Shown here one piece after another: positions 45,342 through 54,498 of a DNA stretch of 64,000 nucleotides. The notes beneath the pieces were generated by a model. The model was given only the letters and a program-made list of their open reading frames with translations, was not told where the DNA came from and ran no database searches. The DNA comes from Cupriavidus sp. P-10 (lineage in GTDB: Bacteria; Pseudomonadota; Gammaproteobacteria; Burkholderiales; Burkholderiaceae). The stretch lies in contig NZ_AP025170.1 in NCBI RefSeq assembly GCF_003402535.2, positions 558,001-622,000 on the forward strand. The letters are read 5' to 3'. Both the position numbers and the translations under genes were made by a program. Within the stretch, counting starts at the first letter, position 1. Each line of letters opens with the position of its first letter.

Positions 45342-46259
45342 ATGAATTACACACTACGCCAGCTGCGCGTCTTCCTGGCGGTGGCCAGCAGCGGCGGCTT
45401 CAGCCGCGCCGCCGACCTGGTCGGCCTGACCCAGCCGGCGGTCAGCCGGGGCGTGGCAGAGCTGGAAGAGGCACTTGGCGTACGGTTGCTGGACCGGACC
45501 ACGCGTGAGGTGGTGTTGACCGACGCCGGCCATGCCCTGGTGCCTGCCCTGGAGCGCCTGCTCAACCAGCTCGACGATACCCTGGAAGAGACGCGTCAGT
45601 TAGGTGAACGCTATCGGGGTCGTGTAGTCATAGCCGGAGCTCCGACCATTTCGGCGCGGTTGATGCCGATGTATGTGGCTGCCTGTGCCGCGCAATATCC
45701 CGATATCCGCCTGACGGTGCGCGACAACGTGCAGGCTGACGGCCTGGAGCAGGTGCGGGCCGGCGCGGTCGACTTCGGCGTGCTGATCGATCCGCTGGTG
45801 CGTGAAGGGCTGGTGGTGGAGCCGGTGGCGACTGACCCGTTCTGCTTTGTGTGCCGGCGCGACCACCCGCTGGCGCAGTCGCCGTCGGTGCCATGGTCGG
45901 CGCTGCACGGCATGCGGCTGGTGCTGCTGGACTTTGCCTCGGGCAGCCGGCCGCTGATCGACCGCATCTTCAGCCGCCACGGCGTGGCACCGCAGGTGGT
46001 GCAGGAGCTGGGGCACTCGGCCAGCGTATTTGGCATGGTCGAGGCCGGCATCGGCGCCTCGGTGCTGCCTTCGTTCTCGCTGCCGCTGCCGGCGGCGTCG
46101 CCCCTGGTGTGGCGGCCGCTGGTGCCGCGCGAGGAGCGCAGCATTGTCATGGTCTGCCGGGAGGACCGCTCGCTGTCGCCGGCCGCGGCGGCGGTGTGGG
46201 CGCTGGTGCGGCGCCTGACGTTGCGCGCCGAGGCGCCCGGGATGGACGCCGCAGCCTGA
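45342..46259 (+). CDS. LysR-family transcriptional regulator
   Basis: A 305-residue LysR protein: LRQLRVFLAVASSGGFSRAA and LTQPAVSRGVAELEEALGVR form the HTH (residues about 4-63), and the periplasmic-binding-like effector domain runs from about 92 to 295 (RGRVVIAGAPTISARLMP). The ATG at 45342 gives the canonical N-terminus. The divergent SBF-family transporter is its most likely target. Its effector is unknown. Confidence 0.94.
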   Translation: MNYTLRQLRVFLAVASSGGFSRAADLVGLTQPAVSRGVAELEEALGVRLLDRTTREVVLTDAGHALVPALERLLNQLDDTLEETRQLGERYRGRVVIAGAPTISARLMPMYVAACAAQYPDIRLTVRDNVQADGLEQVRAGAVDFGVLIDPLVREGLVVEPVATDPFCFVCRRDHPLAQSPSVPWSALHGMRLVLLDFASGSRPLIDRIFSRHGVAPQVVQELGHSASVFGMVEAGIGASVLPSFSLPLPAASPLVWRPLVPREERSIVMVCREDRSLSPAAAAVWALVRRLTLRAEAPGMDAAA

Positions 46260-46278
46260 ACGCTGGCTTCGTGGGCGG

Positions 46279-47058
46279 TCAGCGCGCGGTGACCATCACC
46301 GCCTCCAGTTCAAAGCTCCCGTCGGCCTGGATCCGATAGTGCTCCCGCACTTCGGCCGGCGCGACCTGCCACAGGTGGCGGATTGCCGCCACCGCCACGG
46401 GCGGCGTGCGCATGCGCTGGACCCAGCTTTCGAACTCGATGCCGATGCGCCACGGCTCGGATACGCTGACGCCCGGCGCGGCAAAGCCCGCCGCCTCGAA
46501 CAGTGCGCGCCAGCCGGCCGGCGTGTAGTCGCGCACATGCGACGGATCGCGCAGCAGTTCGGCCGACTGCAGCCAGGTATCGCGCAACGGATCGTCGGAC
46601 CCGGCGATATCGATCAGTACCACCTTGCCGCCCGGCTTGAGCACGCGGCGCACCTCGGCCAGCGCCGCCGGGACGTCGCGCCAGTGGTGGGCGCTCATGC
46701 GCGAGACCACAGCGCAGAAGCTGGCGTCGTCAAACGGCAGTTGCTCGGCCGCGCCCTGGCGCGTGCGAACGTTGGCCAGCCCCCGATCCCGTGCCGCGCC
46801 TTCCACCACAGCCAGCATGTCGGCCGACAGGTCGTAAGCCGTCACTTCGCCTGCAACCGCCGCCGCGGCAAAGCTGGCGTGGCCGGCGCCGCAGCCGAGG
46901 TCGAGCACGCGGCTGCGCGGCCGGTTGCCTTCGGGGATCAGCGCGGCCAGTTCGTCCTTCAGTTGCTGCAGGTCGGCGCCGCTGGCATGGACGGCGCTGG
47001 TGAGGTACGCGCTGGCGGCGGCGCCGAACTGCGCGGCGACGAGTTCCTGTTGTTGCAT
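46279..47058 (-). CDS. Class I SAM-dependent methyltransferase
   Basis: A 259-residue methyltransferase of the UbiE/Methyltransf_11 kind. Motif I is VLDLGCGAGHASFAAA, with VTAYDLSADMLAVV as motif post-I, QGAAEQLPFDDASFCAVVSR for motif II/III, and the LKPGGKVVLIDIAG motif. The substrate is not deducible; homologues act on small molecules. It is divergent from an XRE/MmyB-like regulator, 124 bp apart, and has a good promoter in that gap, so the regulator may control it. Confidence 0.92.
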   Translation of the reverse strand: MQQQELVAAQFGAAASAYLTSAVHASGADLQQLKDELAALIPEGNRPRSRVLDLGCGAGHASFAAAAVAGEVTAYDLSADMLAVVEGAARDRGLANVRTRQGAAEQLPFDDASFCAVVSRMSAHHWRDVPAALAEVRRVLKPGGKVVLIDIAGSDDPLRDTWLQSAELLRDPSHVRDYTPAGWRALFEAAGFAAPGVSVSEPWRIGIEFESWVQRMRTPPVAVAAIRHLWQVAPAEVREHYRIQADGSFELEAVMVTAR

Positions 47059-47114
47059 GGCTGGCTCCTTGGCCTTTCTTGTGGAGAGGGTTGCCCGCGA
47101 GGCGGGTTCGGCAT

Positions 47115-47143
47115 ACTGTAGGCGGCTCGTATTCCCGGTACAA
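47115..47143 (-). promoter_or_regulatory. Promoter of the methyltransferase gene, with direct repeats beside it
   Basis: On the minus strand TTGTAC (47138-47143) and TACAGT (47115-47120) are spaced by exactly 17 bp. Next to it on the plus strand lie TTATCC twice (47145-47150, 47153-47158) and GGTACAAG/GGTATAAG (47137-47144, 47160-47167), possible operator sequences for the divergent XRE regulator. Confidence 0.6.
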
Positions 47144-47182
47144 GTTATCCTTTTATCCTGGTATAAGCGCCACCAGCCTGTG

Positions 47183-47989
47183 ATGTCAGCCTCCGCTCCC
47201 ATCTCCGAATTCCCCGCGCAATCTACCCGTGAAGCCGTGTTGGGTGCCTTCCTGCGCGCGCACCGCGAGCGGCTGGCGCCCGCCGACGTCGGGCTTGCGC
47301 CGGGCCGCCGCCGCCGTACGCCTGGCTTGCGGCGCGAAGAGGTGGCGCAACTGGCGGGGCTGAGCGCTACCTGGGTGACATGGCTGGAGCAGGGCCGTCC
47401 GGTTTCGCTGTCGGCGCGCGCTTTAGCCAGCCTGGCAGCGGCGCTGCGGCTGTCGCGCGCCGAACGCGCCTACCTGTTCGAACTGGCCGGACGCCGTGAC
47501 CCGCAGCAGGCCGCCGACGAAACCGTGCCGGCGACCGTGCTGGCCAGCGTGGATGCGATCGCCGGCCCGGCTTACCTGCTCGACCGGCAATGGACCGCGC
47601 TGGCCTGGAACGACGCAGCGGCGCGGCTGTTCACCGGCTGGCTCGATGCCGCCAGTGGCGAGCGCAACCTGCTGCGCGCGATGTTCCTGTCGCCGGTGCT
47701 GCAGGCGCTGGTGGAAGACTGGCCGCACCGCGCCGCCCGGCTGGTGGCCGAATTCCGCGCGCACAGCATCCGCCACGCCGACGAGGCGCCGACGCGCGCA
47801 TTGATCGATGGGCTGATGGGGGAGAGCGCGGCCTTCCGTGATGCCTGGCTGTCGCAGGATGTGGAAGACCGCGAGGGCGGGCGCCGGGGGTTCCGGCACC
47901 CGCAGCTGGGGGCGCTGCAGTTCGAGCAGCTGACGCTGGTGCCGGCGGCGGCGCCGGGGCTGATGCTGGTGATGCTGCTGCCGGGCTGA
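47183..47989 (+). CDS. XRE-type HTH regulator with MmyB-like ligand domain
   Basis: A 268-residue regulator. The HTH is at about residues 20-90 (TPGLRREEVAQLAGLSATWV, with the family's RRxxPGLRREEVA motif), and a C-terminal MmyB-like PAS fold follows (YLLDRQWTALAWNDAAARLF, then NLLRAMFLSP). In actinobacteria such proteins often control a divergent oxidoreductase or modifying enzyme and may bind a fatty acid-like ligand. The divergent methyltransferase is the likely target. The ATG at 47183 was chosen because it follows the putative promoter repeats; the open frame upstream overlaps the divergent gene. Confidence 0.9.
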   Translation: MSASAPISEFPAQSTREAVLGAFLRAHRERLAPADVGLAPGRRRRTPGLRREEVAQLAGLSATWVTWLEQGRPVSLSARALASLAAALRLSRAERAYLFELAGRRDPQQAADETVPATVLASVDAIAGPAYLLDRQWTALAWNDAAARLFTGWLDAASGERNLLRAMFLSPVLQALVEDWPHRAARLVAEFRAHSIRHADEAPTRALIDGLMGESAAFRDAWLSQDVEDREGGRRGFRHPQLGALQFEQLTLVPAAAPGLMLVMLLPG

Positions 47990-48003
47990 GCGGCCGCTGC
48001 CTG

Positions 48004-48762
48004 TTACTTCGGCTGCATCCGGATCGCGCCGTCGAGGCGGATCACTTCACCGTTCATCATCGTGTTCTCGATGATTGCGCGTGCCAGCTTGGCGTATTCG
48101 GCCGGGCGGCCCAGGCGCGGGGGGAACGGCACCATCCTGCCGAGGGCGTCCTGCACTTCCTGCGGCATGCCGAGCAGCATGGGCGTTTCAAAGATCCCCG
48201 GGGCAATGGTCATGCAGCGGACGCCGTCGCGGGACAGGTCGCGGGCGATGGCCAGGGTCATGGCGACTACACCGCCCTTGGAGGCCGCATAGGCGGCTTG
48301 TCCGATCTGGCCATCGAATGCGGCCACCGAGGCAGTATTGATGATCACGCCGCGCTCGCCTTCGCTGTCGGGGGTGTTCTGGACCATGGCGGCGGCGGCC
48401 AGGCGGATCATGTTGAAAGTGCCGATCAGGTTGATGCGGACGGTCTTGTCGAAGGCATCCAGCGGATGCGGGCCGTTCTTGCCGACCGTCTTGTTGGCGG
48501 TGGCGATGCCGGCGCAGTTGATGATGCCTGACAGGCGGCCCAGTGCCTGGGCGGCGGCGACCACGGCCTGGCCGTCAGCTTCGGAGGTGACGTCGCAGCG
48601 GATGAATTGGCCGTTCAGTTCGGTGGCGAGGGTTTGGCCGGCTTGCTCGTTGAGGTCGGCGATGACGACTTTGGCGCCGGCTTCGGCGAGCATGCGGGCG
48701 GTGCCGGCGCCCAGGCCGGAGGCGCCGCCGGTGATGATGAATACGTTGTCTTGGATTTGCAT
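48004..48762 (-). CDS. Short-chain dehydrogenase, 3-hydroxyacyl-CoA dehydrogenase (HSD10) type
   Basis: A 252-residue NAD-dependent [13 protein letters not shown] (residues 11-20) binds the cofactor, NCAG is at 82-85, and the catalytic set is S145, Y158 and K162 (YAASK). D36 in VVIADLN favours NAD(H). The sequence [34 protein letters not shown] and the ending [10 protein letters not shown] are those of the type 2 3-hydroxyacyl-CoA dehydrogenase group, used in fatty acid or isoleucine breakdown. Confidence 0.92.
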   Translation of the reverse strand: MQIQDNVFIITGGASGLGAGTARMLAEAGAKVVIADLNEQAGQTLATELNGQFIRCDVTSEADGQAVVAAAQALGRLSGIINCAGIATANKTVGKNGPHPLDAFDKTVRINLIGTFNMIRLAAAAMVQNTPDSEGERGVIINTASVAAFDGQIGQAAYAASKGGVVAMTLAIARDLSRDGVRCMTIAPGIFETPMLLGMPQEVQDALGRMVPFPPRLGRPAEYAKLARAIIENTMMNGEVIRLDGAIRMQPK

Positions 48763-48796
48763 TGTGGGTTGTCTCCTTTGATCTTGCTGGTATTTC

Positions 48797-48810
48797 CGTT
48801 TACGTAAACG
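48797..48810. promoter_or_regulatory. 14-bp perfect palindromic operator before the SDR gene
   Basis: CGTTTACGTAAACG is a perfect palindrome 35 bp upstream of the SDR start, directly after a TTGACG -35-like hexamer on the minus strand (48809-48814). It resembles the sites proposed for LiuR/PsrA-type regulators of acyl-CoA and branched-chain amino acid breakdown, which suits the predicted enzyme. No regulator gene adjoins it. Confidence 0.6.
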
Positions 48811-48844
48811 TCAACCATTGTACGAGGTGGGAGTTGATGTGCAA

Positions 48845-48882
48845 GGGTTTTGGGACTGTCGTTTGGGGGGATTTTGGGGGGG
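48845..48882 (+). other. G-quadruplex motif
   Basis: Four G-runs of 3, 3, 6 and 7 bases with loops of 4, 10 and 5 lie on the plus strand between the SDR promoter and the adk terminator. Few other places in the window have such runs. Confidence 0.55.
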
Positions 48883-48957
48883 CTGGCGGTTATGGGATAT
48901 GGCCGCTGCTGGCGGCATGGCGGGAATGCCTTCGGCTGCGCGGTGTGCGACCCCAGA

Positions 48958-48985
48958 GAAAAAGCGGCCCTTGGGCCGCTTTTTT
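48958..48985 (-). terminator. Intrinsic terminator after adk
   Basis: AAAAGCGGCCC and GGGCCGCTTTT form a perfect stem with a TT loop and are flanked by A and T runs, so it can work in both directions. It lies 22 bp after the adk stop on the minus strand. Confidence 0.93.
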
Positions 48986-49006
48986 TGTCGTGGTCTCGAC
49001 TACCGA

Positions 49007-49672
<666 letters not shown>

Positions 49673-50044
49673 TTACGGGTCCTCAGAGTTTTGAATCTGG
49701 TATGGCGGGAGATCAGAAGGAGGGTAATGCCGCAACTTGACGCAAGACTTACTGCTGTCTTGTTCGGATGATGACGGCATCTGGCGCGGGCACGGCCCAC
49801 GCGGACGTCCGGCGGCGGCTGCCAGGGGGATGGCGGCGCGGCACACCAGTCGGGCTCTATCTTTATCTCCCCACCGAGCCTTGGCCGGCGGCGCGTTGGC
49901 GCACAGCCGGGGCGGCCCTGTATCGGCAAGCATTATGCCATGAGGCGGCGCGAATTCGGCCTGAAATCCGCCCCCGGGGTCAGGTTGCAGCAGATTGAAC
50001 CTGAGCGGGCGGCTGGCCCCATCGGGTGGCGCCCAGGATGGCGA
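49673..50044. other. Intergenic stretch adk-kdsB
   Basis: This gap should contain the adk promoter and the end of the kdsB transcript. The only structure I see is an inverted repeat TCAGGTT-N11-AACCTGA (49980-50004), 41 bp after the kdsB stop. Short open frames here have no recognisable protein. No RNA gene is visible. Confidence 0.3.
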
Positions 50045-50854
50045 TCAGGGTCCGTCCTGTGCCATCGACCCGGCCCAAAGGGCGCGGACGCGCTCCAGGT
50101 CGGCCGGGGTGTCGACGCCGGGCGCTGGCGCGGCGCTGGTTTCGAGCACCGCGATGCGCTCTCCATGCCACATGGCGCGCAGCTGCTCCAGCGCCTCGGT
50201 CTGCTCCAGCGGCGCGGCCGGCAGCGTCGGGAAGCGGCGCAGGAAGCCGGCGCGATAGGCGTACAGGCCGATATGGCGCAGCACCGGCATGGCCGGCAGC
50301 GGCACCTGGGCCGTGGCGGCCGGGGCGGCGGGGACGCCGGACCAGGCGTCGCGCGCCCACGGGATCGGCGCGCGCGAGAAGTACAGCGCGCGGCCGGCGG
50401 CGTCGCAGACTACCTTGACCACGTTGGGATTGAAGACCTCGGCGATCTCGTGCAGCGGGTGTGCCGCGGTGGCGATGGCGCAGTCGGCGTGGTGCGCCAG
50501 GTGCAGCGCCACCTCGTCGATCAGCGACGGCTCGATCAGCGGTTCGTCGCCCTGCACGTTGACCACGATCGCGTCGTCGGCCAGGCCAAGTTGCGCGGCG
50601 ACTTCGGCCAGGCGGTCGGTGCCGGACGGGTGGTCGGCGCGGGTCAGCACGGCTTCGATACCGTGGTCGGCGCAGGCCCTGGCCACTGCCGGGGCATCGG
50701 TGGCGACCACGGTCCGCTGGGCCGACGAGGCGTGGGCGCGCTCGGCGACGCGCACGATCATCGGGCGTCCGCCGATATCGGCCAGCGGCTTGTCAGGCAG
50801 GCGGGTCGAAGCGAGCCGTGCGGGGATGACGACGGTGAAGGCCGGGACGGTCAT
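50045..50854 (-). CDS. kdsB: 3-deoxy-manno-octulosonate cytidylyltransferase
   Basis: Activates KDO with CTP to CMP-KDO for the lipopolysaccharide inner core. The 269-residue protein starts [20 protein letters not shown] (nucleotide-binding loop), with [24 protein letters not shown] and the [12 protein letters not shown] motif. A loop of some 20 residues around [18 protein letters not shown] is Ala/Pro-rich, a lineage feature. It is the last gene of the lpxK-Trm112-kdsB unit on the minus strand. Confidence 0.96.
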   Translation of the reverse strand: MTVPAFTVVIPARLASTRLPDKPLADIGGRPMIVRVAERAHASSAQRTVVATDAPAVARACADHGIEAVLTRADHPSGTDRLAEVAAQLGLADDAIVVNVQGDEPLIEPSLIDEVALHLAHHADCAIATAAHPLHEIAEVFNPNVVKVVCDAAGRALYFSRAPIPWARDAWSGVPAAPAATAQVPLPAMPVLRHIGLYAYRAGFLRRFPTLPAAPLEQTEALEQLRAMWHGERIAVLETSAAPAPGVDTPADLERVRALWAGSMAQDGP

Positions 50855-50873
50855 GGTGCTGACTCAGTTGTCC

Positions 50874-51080
50874 TCAGTTGCCGTTCGCCGGCGTGTCCGG
50901 GTCGATGACACGCCCCGGCACCGACTGGCGCGCTTCGTCGGCCAGCATCACGGGGATGCCATCGCGGATCGGGTATGCCAGCTTGTCTGCGTGGCAGATC
51001 AGTTCCTGCGCGGCGCGGTCGTATTCCAGCTTGCCCTTGCACAGCGGGCAGACCAGGATTTCAAGCAGCCGGTTGTCCAT
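50874..51080 (-). CDS. Trm112/YcaR-family small protein
   Basis: A 68-residue protein with the Trm112 core: [40 protein letters not shown]. Only the first CxxC and a single later cysteine are present, as in most bacterial members. Such proteins are often found between lpxK and kdsB; eukaryotic Trm112 activates methyltransferases, but the bacterial role is open. Its first 20 bases overlap the end of lpxK, indicating coupled translation. Confidence 0.93.
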   Translation of the reverse strand: MDNRLLEILVCPLCKGKLEYDRAAQELICHADKLAYPIRDGIPVMLADEARQSVPGRVIDPDTPANGN

Positions 51081-52170
51081 CTCGGTGTTCCTCGTTGCGC
51101 CCGGCGCTGCCGGACGTGGCCGCCGCGGACTGCGCGGTCGGTGCCGTGTTGATATGCGCCAGCACGGCGCTGCGGATTTTGTCGATCAGGCCCGCGTCGA
51201 TCACCGGCCTGGTAGGCACGACCCAGATGCGCGGGTCGTCGAAGCGCTCGCATTTTACGGCATCCTTTTCGGTGATCAGGATCACGTCCGCATCGAGCGC
51301 GTCGGCGTTGCCGGCAAAGGGGTCGTCGGCGAAGTCATAGTGGTCGGGCAGCGGCAGCGTCTTCGGCGACAGGCCCGCGCCGCGCAGGCTGGCGAAGAAG
51401 CGCTCGGGGTTGCCGATGCCCGCCGCGGCCAGCACGCGCCGGCCAGCAAAGGCGGAAACCGGCCGCGCCATGGTCGGGTCGTTCAGCTGCCACGCGTCTT
51501 CCAGCTCCAGCCGCATGCCGTACACGCCGGGGCGGTCAGGCGTGGCGCGGAAGTTGGGATCGTTGATCAGCGTGGCGTCGCGCGGGCGCGTCAGCGGCTC
51601 GCGCAGCGGGCCAGCCGGCAGCATCAGGCCGTTGCCGCCCATGCGCGTGTCGAACATCACGATTTCGAAGTCGCGCTGCAGCTTGTAGTGCTGCAGGCCG
51701 TCGTCGAGCAGCAGCACATTGACGCCGGGGTGCGACACCAGCATGGTCTGCGCGCACAGCGCGCGGTCCGGGTACACCCATACCGGCACATCGGTGGCGC
51801 GCGCGATCAGCAGCGGCTCGTCGCCGACGTCGCTGGCCTGCGAGGTCGGCTTGACCCGGCGCGGATGCTTCAGTTCGACGCCATAGCCGCGCGACACCAC
51901 GCCGGGCCGCAGCCCGGCCTCGGTCAGCGCGCGCGCCAGCGCGATCACGGCCGGCGTCTTGCCGGTGCCGCCCACGGTGACGTTGCCGACCACCACCACC
52001 GGCATCGGCAGCCGCGTGGATTTGAACCAGCCGCGCTGGTAGCCGTGCCGGCGCACGCGGGCCACCAGCCCGAACAGCAGCGAGAAGGGCAGCATGACCC
52101 AGGCAAACCAGCCGCGGCGCTGCCACTGGGCGGTCACGAAGTCGGCGAGGGCATGGCGGGGAGCGGGCAT
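51061..52170 (-). CDS. lpxK: Tetraacyldisaccharide 4'-kinase
   Basis: Phosphorylates the lipid A disaccharide at the 4' position on the inner membrane face. The 369-residue protein has an N-terminal membrane helix ([18 protein letters not shown]), the Walker [17 protein letters not shown], then GVVSRGYG and [15 protein letters not shown] with catalytic acidic residues, and TEKDAVK near the end. The ATG at 52170 is followed by a basic region normal for the family. The last 25 residues are a variable Ala/Ser tail. First gene of lpxK-Trm112-kdsB. Confidence 0.96.
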   Translation of the reverse strand: MPAPRHALADFVTAQWQRRGWFAWVMLPFSLLFGLVARVRRHGYQRGWFKSTRLPMPVVVVGNVTVGGTGKTPAVIALARALTEAGLRPGVVSRGYGVELKHPRRVKPTSQASDVGDEPLLIARATDVPVWVYPDRALCAQTMLVSHPGVNVLLLDDGLQHYKLQRDFEIVMFDTRMGGNGLMLPAGPLREPLTRPRDATLINDPNFRATPDRPGVYGMRLELEDAWQLNDPTMARPVSAFAGRRVLAAAGIGNPERFFASLRGAGLSPKTLPLPDHYDFADDPFAGNADALDADVILITEKDAVKCERFDDPRIWVVPTRPVIDAGLIDKIRSAVLAHINTAPTAQSAAATSGSAGRNEEHRDGQPAA

Positions 52171-52355
52171 GGACGCGGCGGGTCGTTCAGGACGTGGATG
52201 GGATGGGATTGTAGTGCGCCCGGGAGTTCGCGCCCGAATGGGAGGAAGAGAAGGAAGGGAGGATCGGCGAACACCGGCGGATCCGCCCATTATGGGCACT
52301 GCGCAGCGCATGGGGCAAGCCTGACCCTTGCGCTGCCCCCGAGGGAGAGCAGCGC

Positions 52356-52787
52356 TCAGCGCGGTTGCGAGCTCTGCGTGGCGAAAGTCAGGCGCGACAG
52401 CCCGGCCAGCCGCGCGGCCTCCATCACGTTCACGACCGCCTGGTGGCTGGCCTGCGCGTCGGCGTTGACGATCACCACCGGCGGCTGGCCGTTGCCTGCG
52501 GGCCCCGACGCGGCGCGCAGGCGGTCGGCCAGGCTGGTCACGTCCTTCTGCTCCAGCACCTGCTTGTTGACCGAGTAGACCCCGCGCGAGGACACCGACA
52601 CCACGATCTCGTGCGGCCGCTGCTGGGCGCGCTCGGCGTCGGCGGTGGGCAGCTGGATCTGCAGCTCGGTAAAGCGCGAGTACGTGGTCGTGATCATCAG
52701 GAAGATCAGGATCACGAGCAGCACGTCGATCAGCGGGATCAGGTTGATCTCCGGCTCTTCGCGCCGCTGGCGGGAACGGAATCGCAT
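52356..52787 (-). CDS. exbD: ExbD/TolR-family energy-transducing protein
   Basis: A 143-residue protein with one N-terminal membrane helix ([19 protein letters not shown]) that carries the conserved proton-path aspartate (LIDVLL), and a periplasmic domain. With ExbB it forms the proton channel that powers TonB or a similar partner. No tonB is adjacent; the conserved exbB-exbD-lpxK order in betaproteobacteria suggests an envelope-related duty, perhaps Tol-like. It starts 14 bp after exbB. Confidence 0.93.
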   Translation of the reverse strand: MRFRSRQRREEPEINLIPLIDVLLVILIFLMITTTYSRFTELQIQLPTADAERAQQRPHEIVVSVSSRGVYSVNKQVLEQKDVTSLADRLRAASGPAGNGQPPVVIVNADAQASHQAVVNVMEAARLAGLSRLTFATQSSQPR

Positions 52788-52801
52788 GGCTTGATCCGGG
52801 A

Positions 52802-53422
52802 TCAGCTGCGGCGTTGCGGCAGGATCGCGTCCAGGAACGCGGTGGCGCGGAATTCCAGCTCGGCCACGTAGTCGTCCACGCGGCGGCGGAAGTAGCGCCA
52901 GAAGATCAGCGCCGGGATCGCCACGATCAGGCCGAAGGCGGTGTTGTACAGCGCCACCGAGATGCCGTGCGCCAGCTGTTCCGGATTGGCGCCGGTGCCA
53001 CCCTGGCTGCCGAAGATCTCGATCATGCCGATCACGGTGCCGAGCAGGCCCATCAGCGGCGCGACCGAGGCGATCGTGCCGAGCGCGTTCAGGTAGCGCT
53101 CCAGCTCGTGCGCAACCACGCGGCCGGCTTCCTCGACCACGTCCTTGGCGGCATCGCGCGAAGTGTGAGGCTGCAGCACCACATGGCGCAGGCCTGCGGC
53201 CAGCACCCGGCCGAGCGGCGAATTCTGTTCCAGCGTGTTGACCACTTCCGGCGTGGCCCGGCGCTGCTGCGCAGCGGCCAGCGCTTCTTCATAGAGCCGG
53301 GGCGGCAGCACCTTGCTGCGCTTGAGCGACAGGAAACGTTCGACGACCAGCGCCAGCGCGAGGACCGAGGCCAGCAACAGCGGCCAGATCGGCCAGCCGG
53401 CCGCTTGAATGATGGAAAACAA
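52802..53422 (-). CDS. exbB: ExbB/TolQ/MotA-family proton channel protein
   Basis: A 206-residue inner-membrane protein with three helices: first near the N-terminus ([20 protein letters not shown]), then the conserved pair [20 protein letters not shown] and [20 protein letters not shown]. The start used is TTG at 53422, which follows a GGGGGT ribosome site by a few bases and gives [11 protein letters not shown], the usual family start; an ATG further up (53512) would add 30 residues of other character. Partner of ExbD. Confidence 0.9.
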   Translation of the reverse strand: MFSIIQAAGWPIWPLLLASVLALALVVERFLSLKRSKVLPPRLYEEALAAAQQRRATPEVVNTLEQNSPLGRVLAAGLRHVVLQPHTSRDAAKDVVEEAGRVVAHELERYLNALGTIASVAPLMGLLGTVIGMIEIFGSQGGTGANPEQLAHGISVALYNTAFGLIVAIPALIFWRYFRRRVDDYVAELEFRATAFLDAILPQRRS

Positions 53423-53620
53423 TTGGACCCCCGGGATCGACAACCCAGTAAAGAAACCCCAACCAGCTGGTCGGCATGCCTTGAGGCGCGTCAGCAGGCA
53501 GCGCTCCGGCATTGCTCTGAAAAATCAGGCGCAACTCTACCCCGCGGCCTGCCGCGCGGCAAGCGACGGCCGGGCCGGCTGTCTCGGGCGCGCATCGGCG
53601 CTGGGTGATGTCGCCGGCGG

Positions 53621-53727
53621 CTTTCCACAGGGAGCAGGGACAGTGCTGTGGATCGATTGTGGAAAGCCGCCTGACAAGCGATCCAAGTCCTTGATTCGCA
53701 AGAGGAAGCCAAGCCCTGCTTAAAAAT
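53621..53727 (+). repeat. DnaA-box/IHF unit A
   Basis: Boxes CTTTCCACA (53621), TGTGGATCG (53647) and TGTGGAAAG (53658) each have two mismatches to the DnaA consensus in one orientation. The IHF match CAA-GTCC-TTGATT is at 53684-53696 and the AT block TGCTTAAAAAT at 53717-53727. Confidence 0.65.
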
Positions 53728-53836
53728 TGTGCAGGCGGGTGCGAGGATGCCCGAGGCGCATGCCGCACACCGGTGGAAAACCCAGTTTGACGCTGCCGCG
53801 TACCGCGTCCATGCGCTGCGGCGCGGATCGGTGGGG

Positions 53837-53943
53837 TCTTCCACACTAGTGCGGGACAGCATTGTGGAGCGGTTGTGGACAGGTATCGGAGAAGGCGCCT
53901 AAGCCTTTGATTTTTAAAGCATGGTCTGTGGTTGCTTAAAAAT
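53837..53943 (+). repeat. DnaA-box/IHF unit B
   Basis: Boxes TCTTCCACA (53837), TGTGGAGCG (53863) and TGTGGACAG (53874) are weak; the IHF match TAA-GCCT-TTGATT is at 53900-53912 and TGCTTAAAAAT at 53933-53943. All offsets are the same as in unit A. Confidence 0.65.
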
Positions 53944-54008
53944 AAGGCAAACGCAGGCGGGCACGCCGCCGAAGTGGCCTGCGGCGCTCGGCATGGGTAA
54001 ACCCCGGC

Positions 54009-54115
54009 TTTTCCACACAGGGCAGGGAGAGAATTGTGGATGGCCTGTGGATAAAGTCTGGAGAGGTGGGCTAACCCATTGATTTGACAGGCGGAAAAGT
54101 TTTCTGCCTGTAAAT
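54009..54115 (+). repeat. DnaA-box/IHF unit C
   Basis: The strongest unit: TTTTCCACA (54009, one mismatch), TGTGGATGG (54035) and the perfect TGTGGATAA (54046). The IHF match TAA-CCCA-TTGATT is at 54072-54084 and the AT block TGCCTGTAAAT at 54105-54115. Confidence 0.75.
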
Positions 54116-54255
54116 TGAGCAGGGCTGTCGATACTGCCCGTTCCACATGGTGCAGTGCCGGTTCGCAGCATGGCGCGACGGCTACGCCGCTTGGCGCGTG
54201 ATGCCAGTTGCGCTTGGCGCCTTTAGCGGGCGGAAAGTCGGGTAAACACCGCGTT

Positions 54256-54351
54256 TTATCCAGAATTCCTGTGGATAACTTTGTGAACAAGCCCTGTCGG
54301 CGCCCGCTAAGTGGTTGATGCAAAAGAGAATTGGTTATATTGCCTAATTTT
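54256..54351 (+). repeat. DnaA-box/IHF unit D (11 bp shorter)
   Basis: TTATCCAGA (54256, one mismatch), perfect TGTGGATAA (54270) and TGTGAACAA (54282); the first two form the palindrome TTATCCA-N9-TGGATAA. The IHF-like TAA-GTGG-TTGATG (one mismatch) is at 54308-54320 and TGCCTAATTTT at 54341-54351, both 11 bp closer than in units A-C. Confidence 0.65.
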
Positions 54352-54498
54352 TGTTTCAATCATAAACCTCATAAAAATCAAAGGGTTGTACGAAACGATG
54401 CGGGCTGTGGGACGGGCTGGGGCCACCAACGGGACCCCCTTGACAGACCGGTTATGCTGTGGACATGTCCTATTTACGCCGCTTGCCGGACGTGATCC

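Larger units (their letters stand above)
53621..54351. other. Array of four DnaA-box/IHF units: candidate DnaA-regulating locus (DARS/datA-like)
   Basis: The gene-free interval between exbB and xseA holds repeated units starting at 53621, 53837, 54009 and 54256. In the first three, TTCCACA-type boxes at 0 and inverted TGTGGA-type boxes at +26 and +37, a full match to the IHF consensus (YAA-N4-YTGATW) ending at +75, and an AT-rich TGCTTAAAAAT-like block at +96 all keep exactly the same spacing. The fourth lacks 11 bp between the second box and the IHF site and is followed by an AT-rich stretch (54322-54390). Two boxes are perfect TTATCCACA (54046-54054, 54270-54278, read on the minus strand). 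E. coli DARS and datA combine DnaA boxes with IHF sites. No dnaA, rpmH or rep gene is near, so a regular oriC is unlikely. Confidence 0.7.

Noticed and set aside
53289..54359. Open frame of 356 codons across the DnaA-box interval (minus strand)
   Set aside because: It overlaps exbB, has no homology I can see, and its repeated peptides only reflect the DNA repeat units.
53621..54470. Interval taken as the main chromosomal origin oriC
   Set aside because: No dnaA, dnaN, rpmH or parAB genes are near, most boxes are degenerate, and the flanking genes are ordinary. A DnaA-regulating or relic site fits better.
54440..54476. TTGACA before xseA as a full promoter
   Set aside because: No acceptable -10 hexamer lies 15-19 bp downstream; mentioned only as a possible -35 element.
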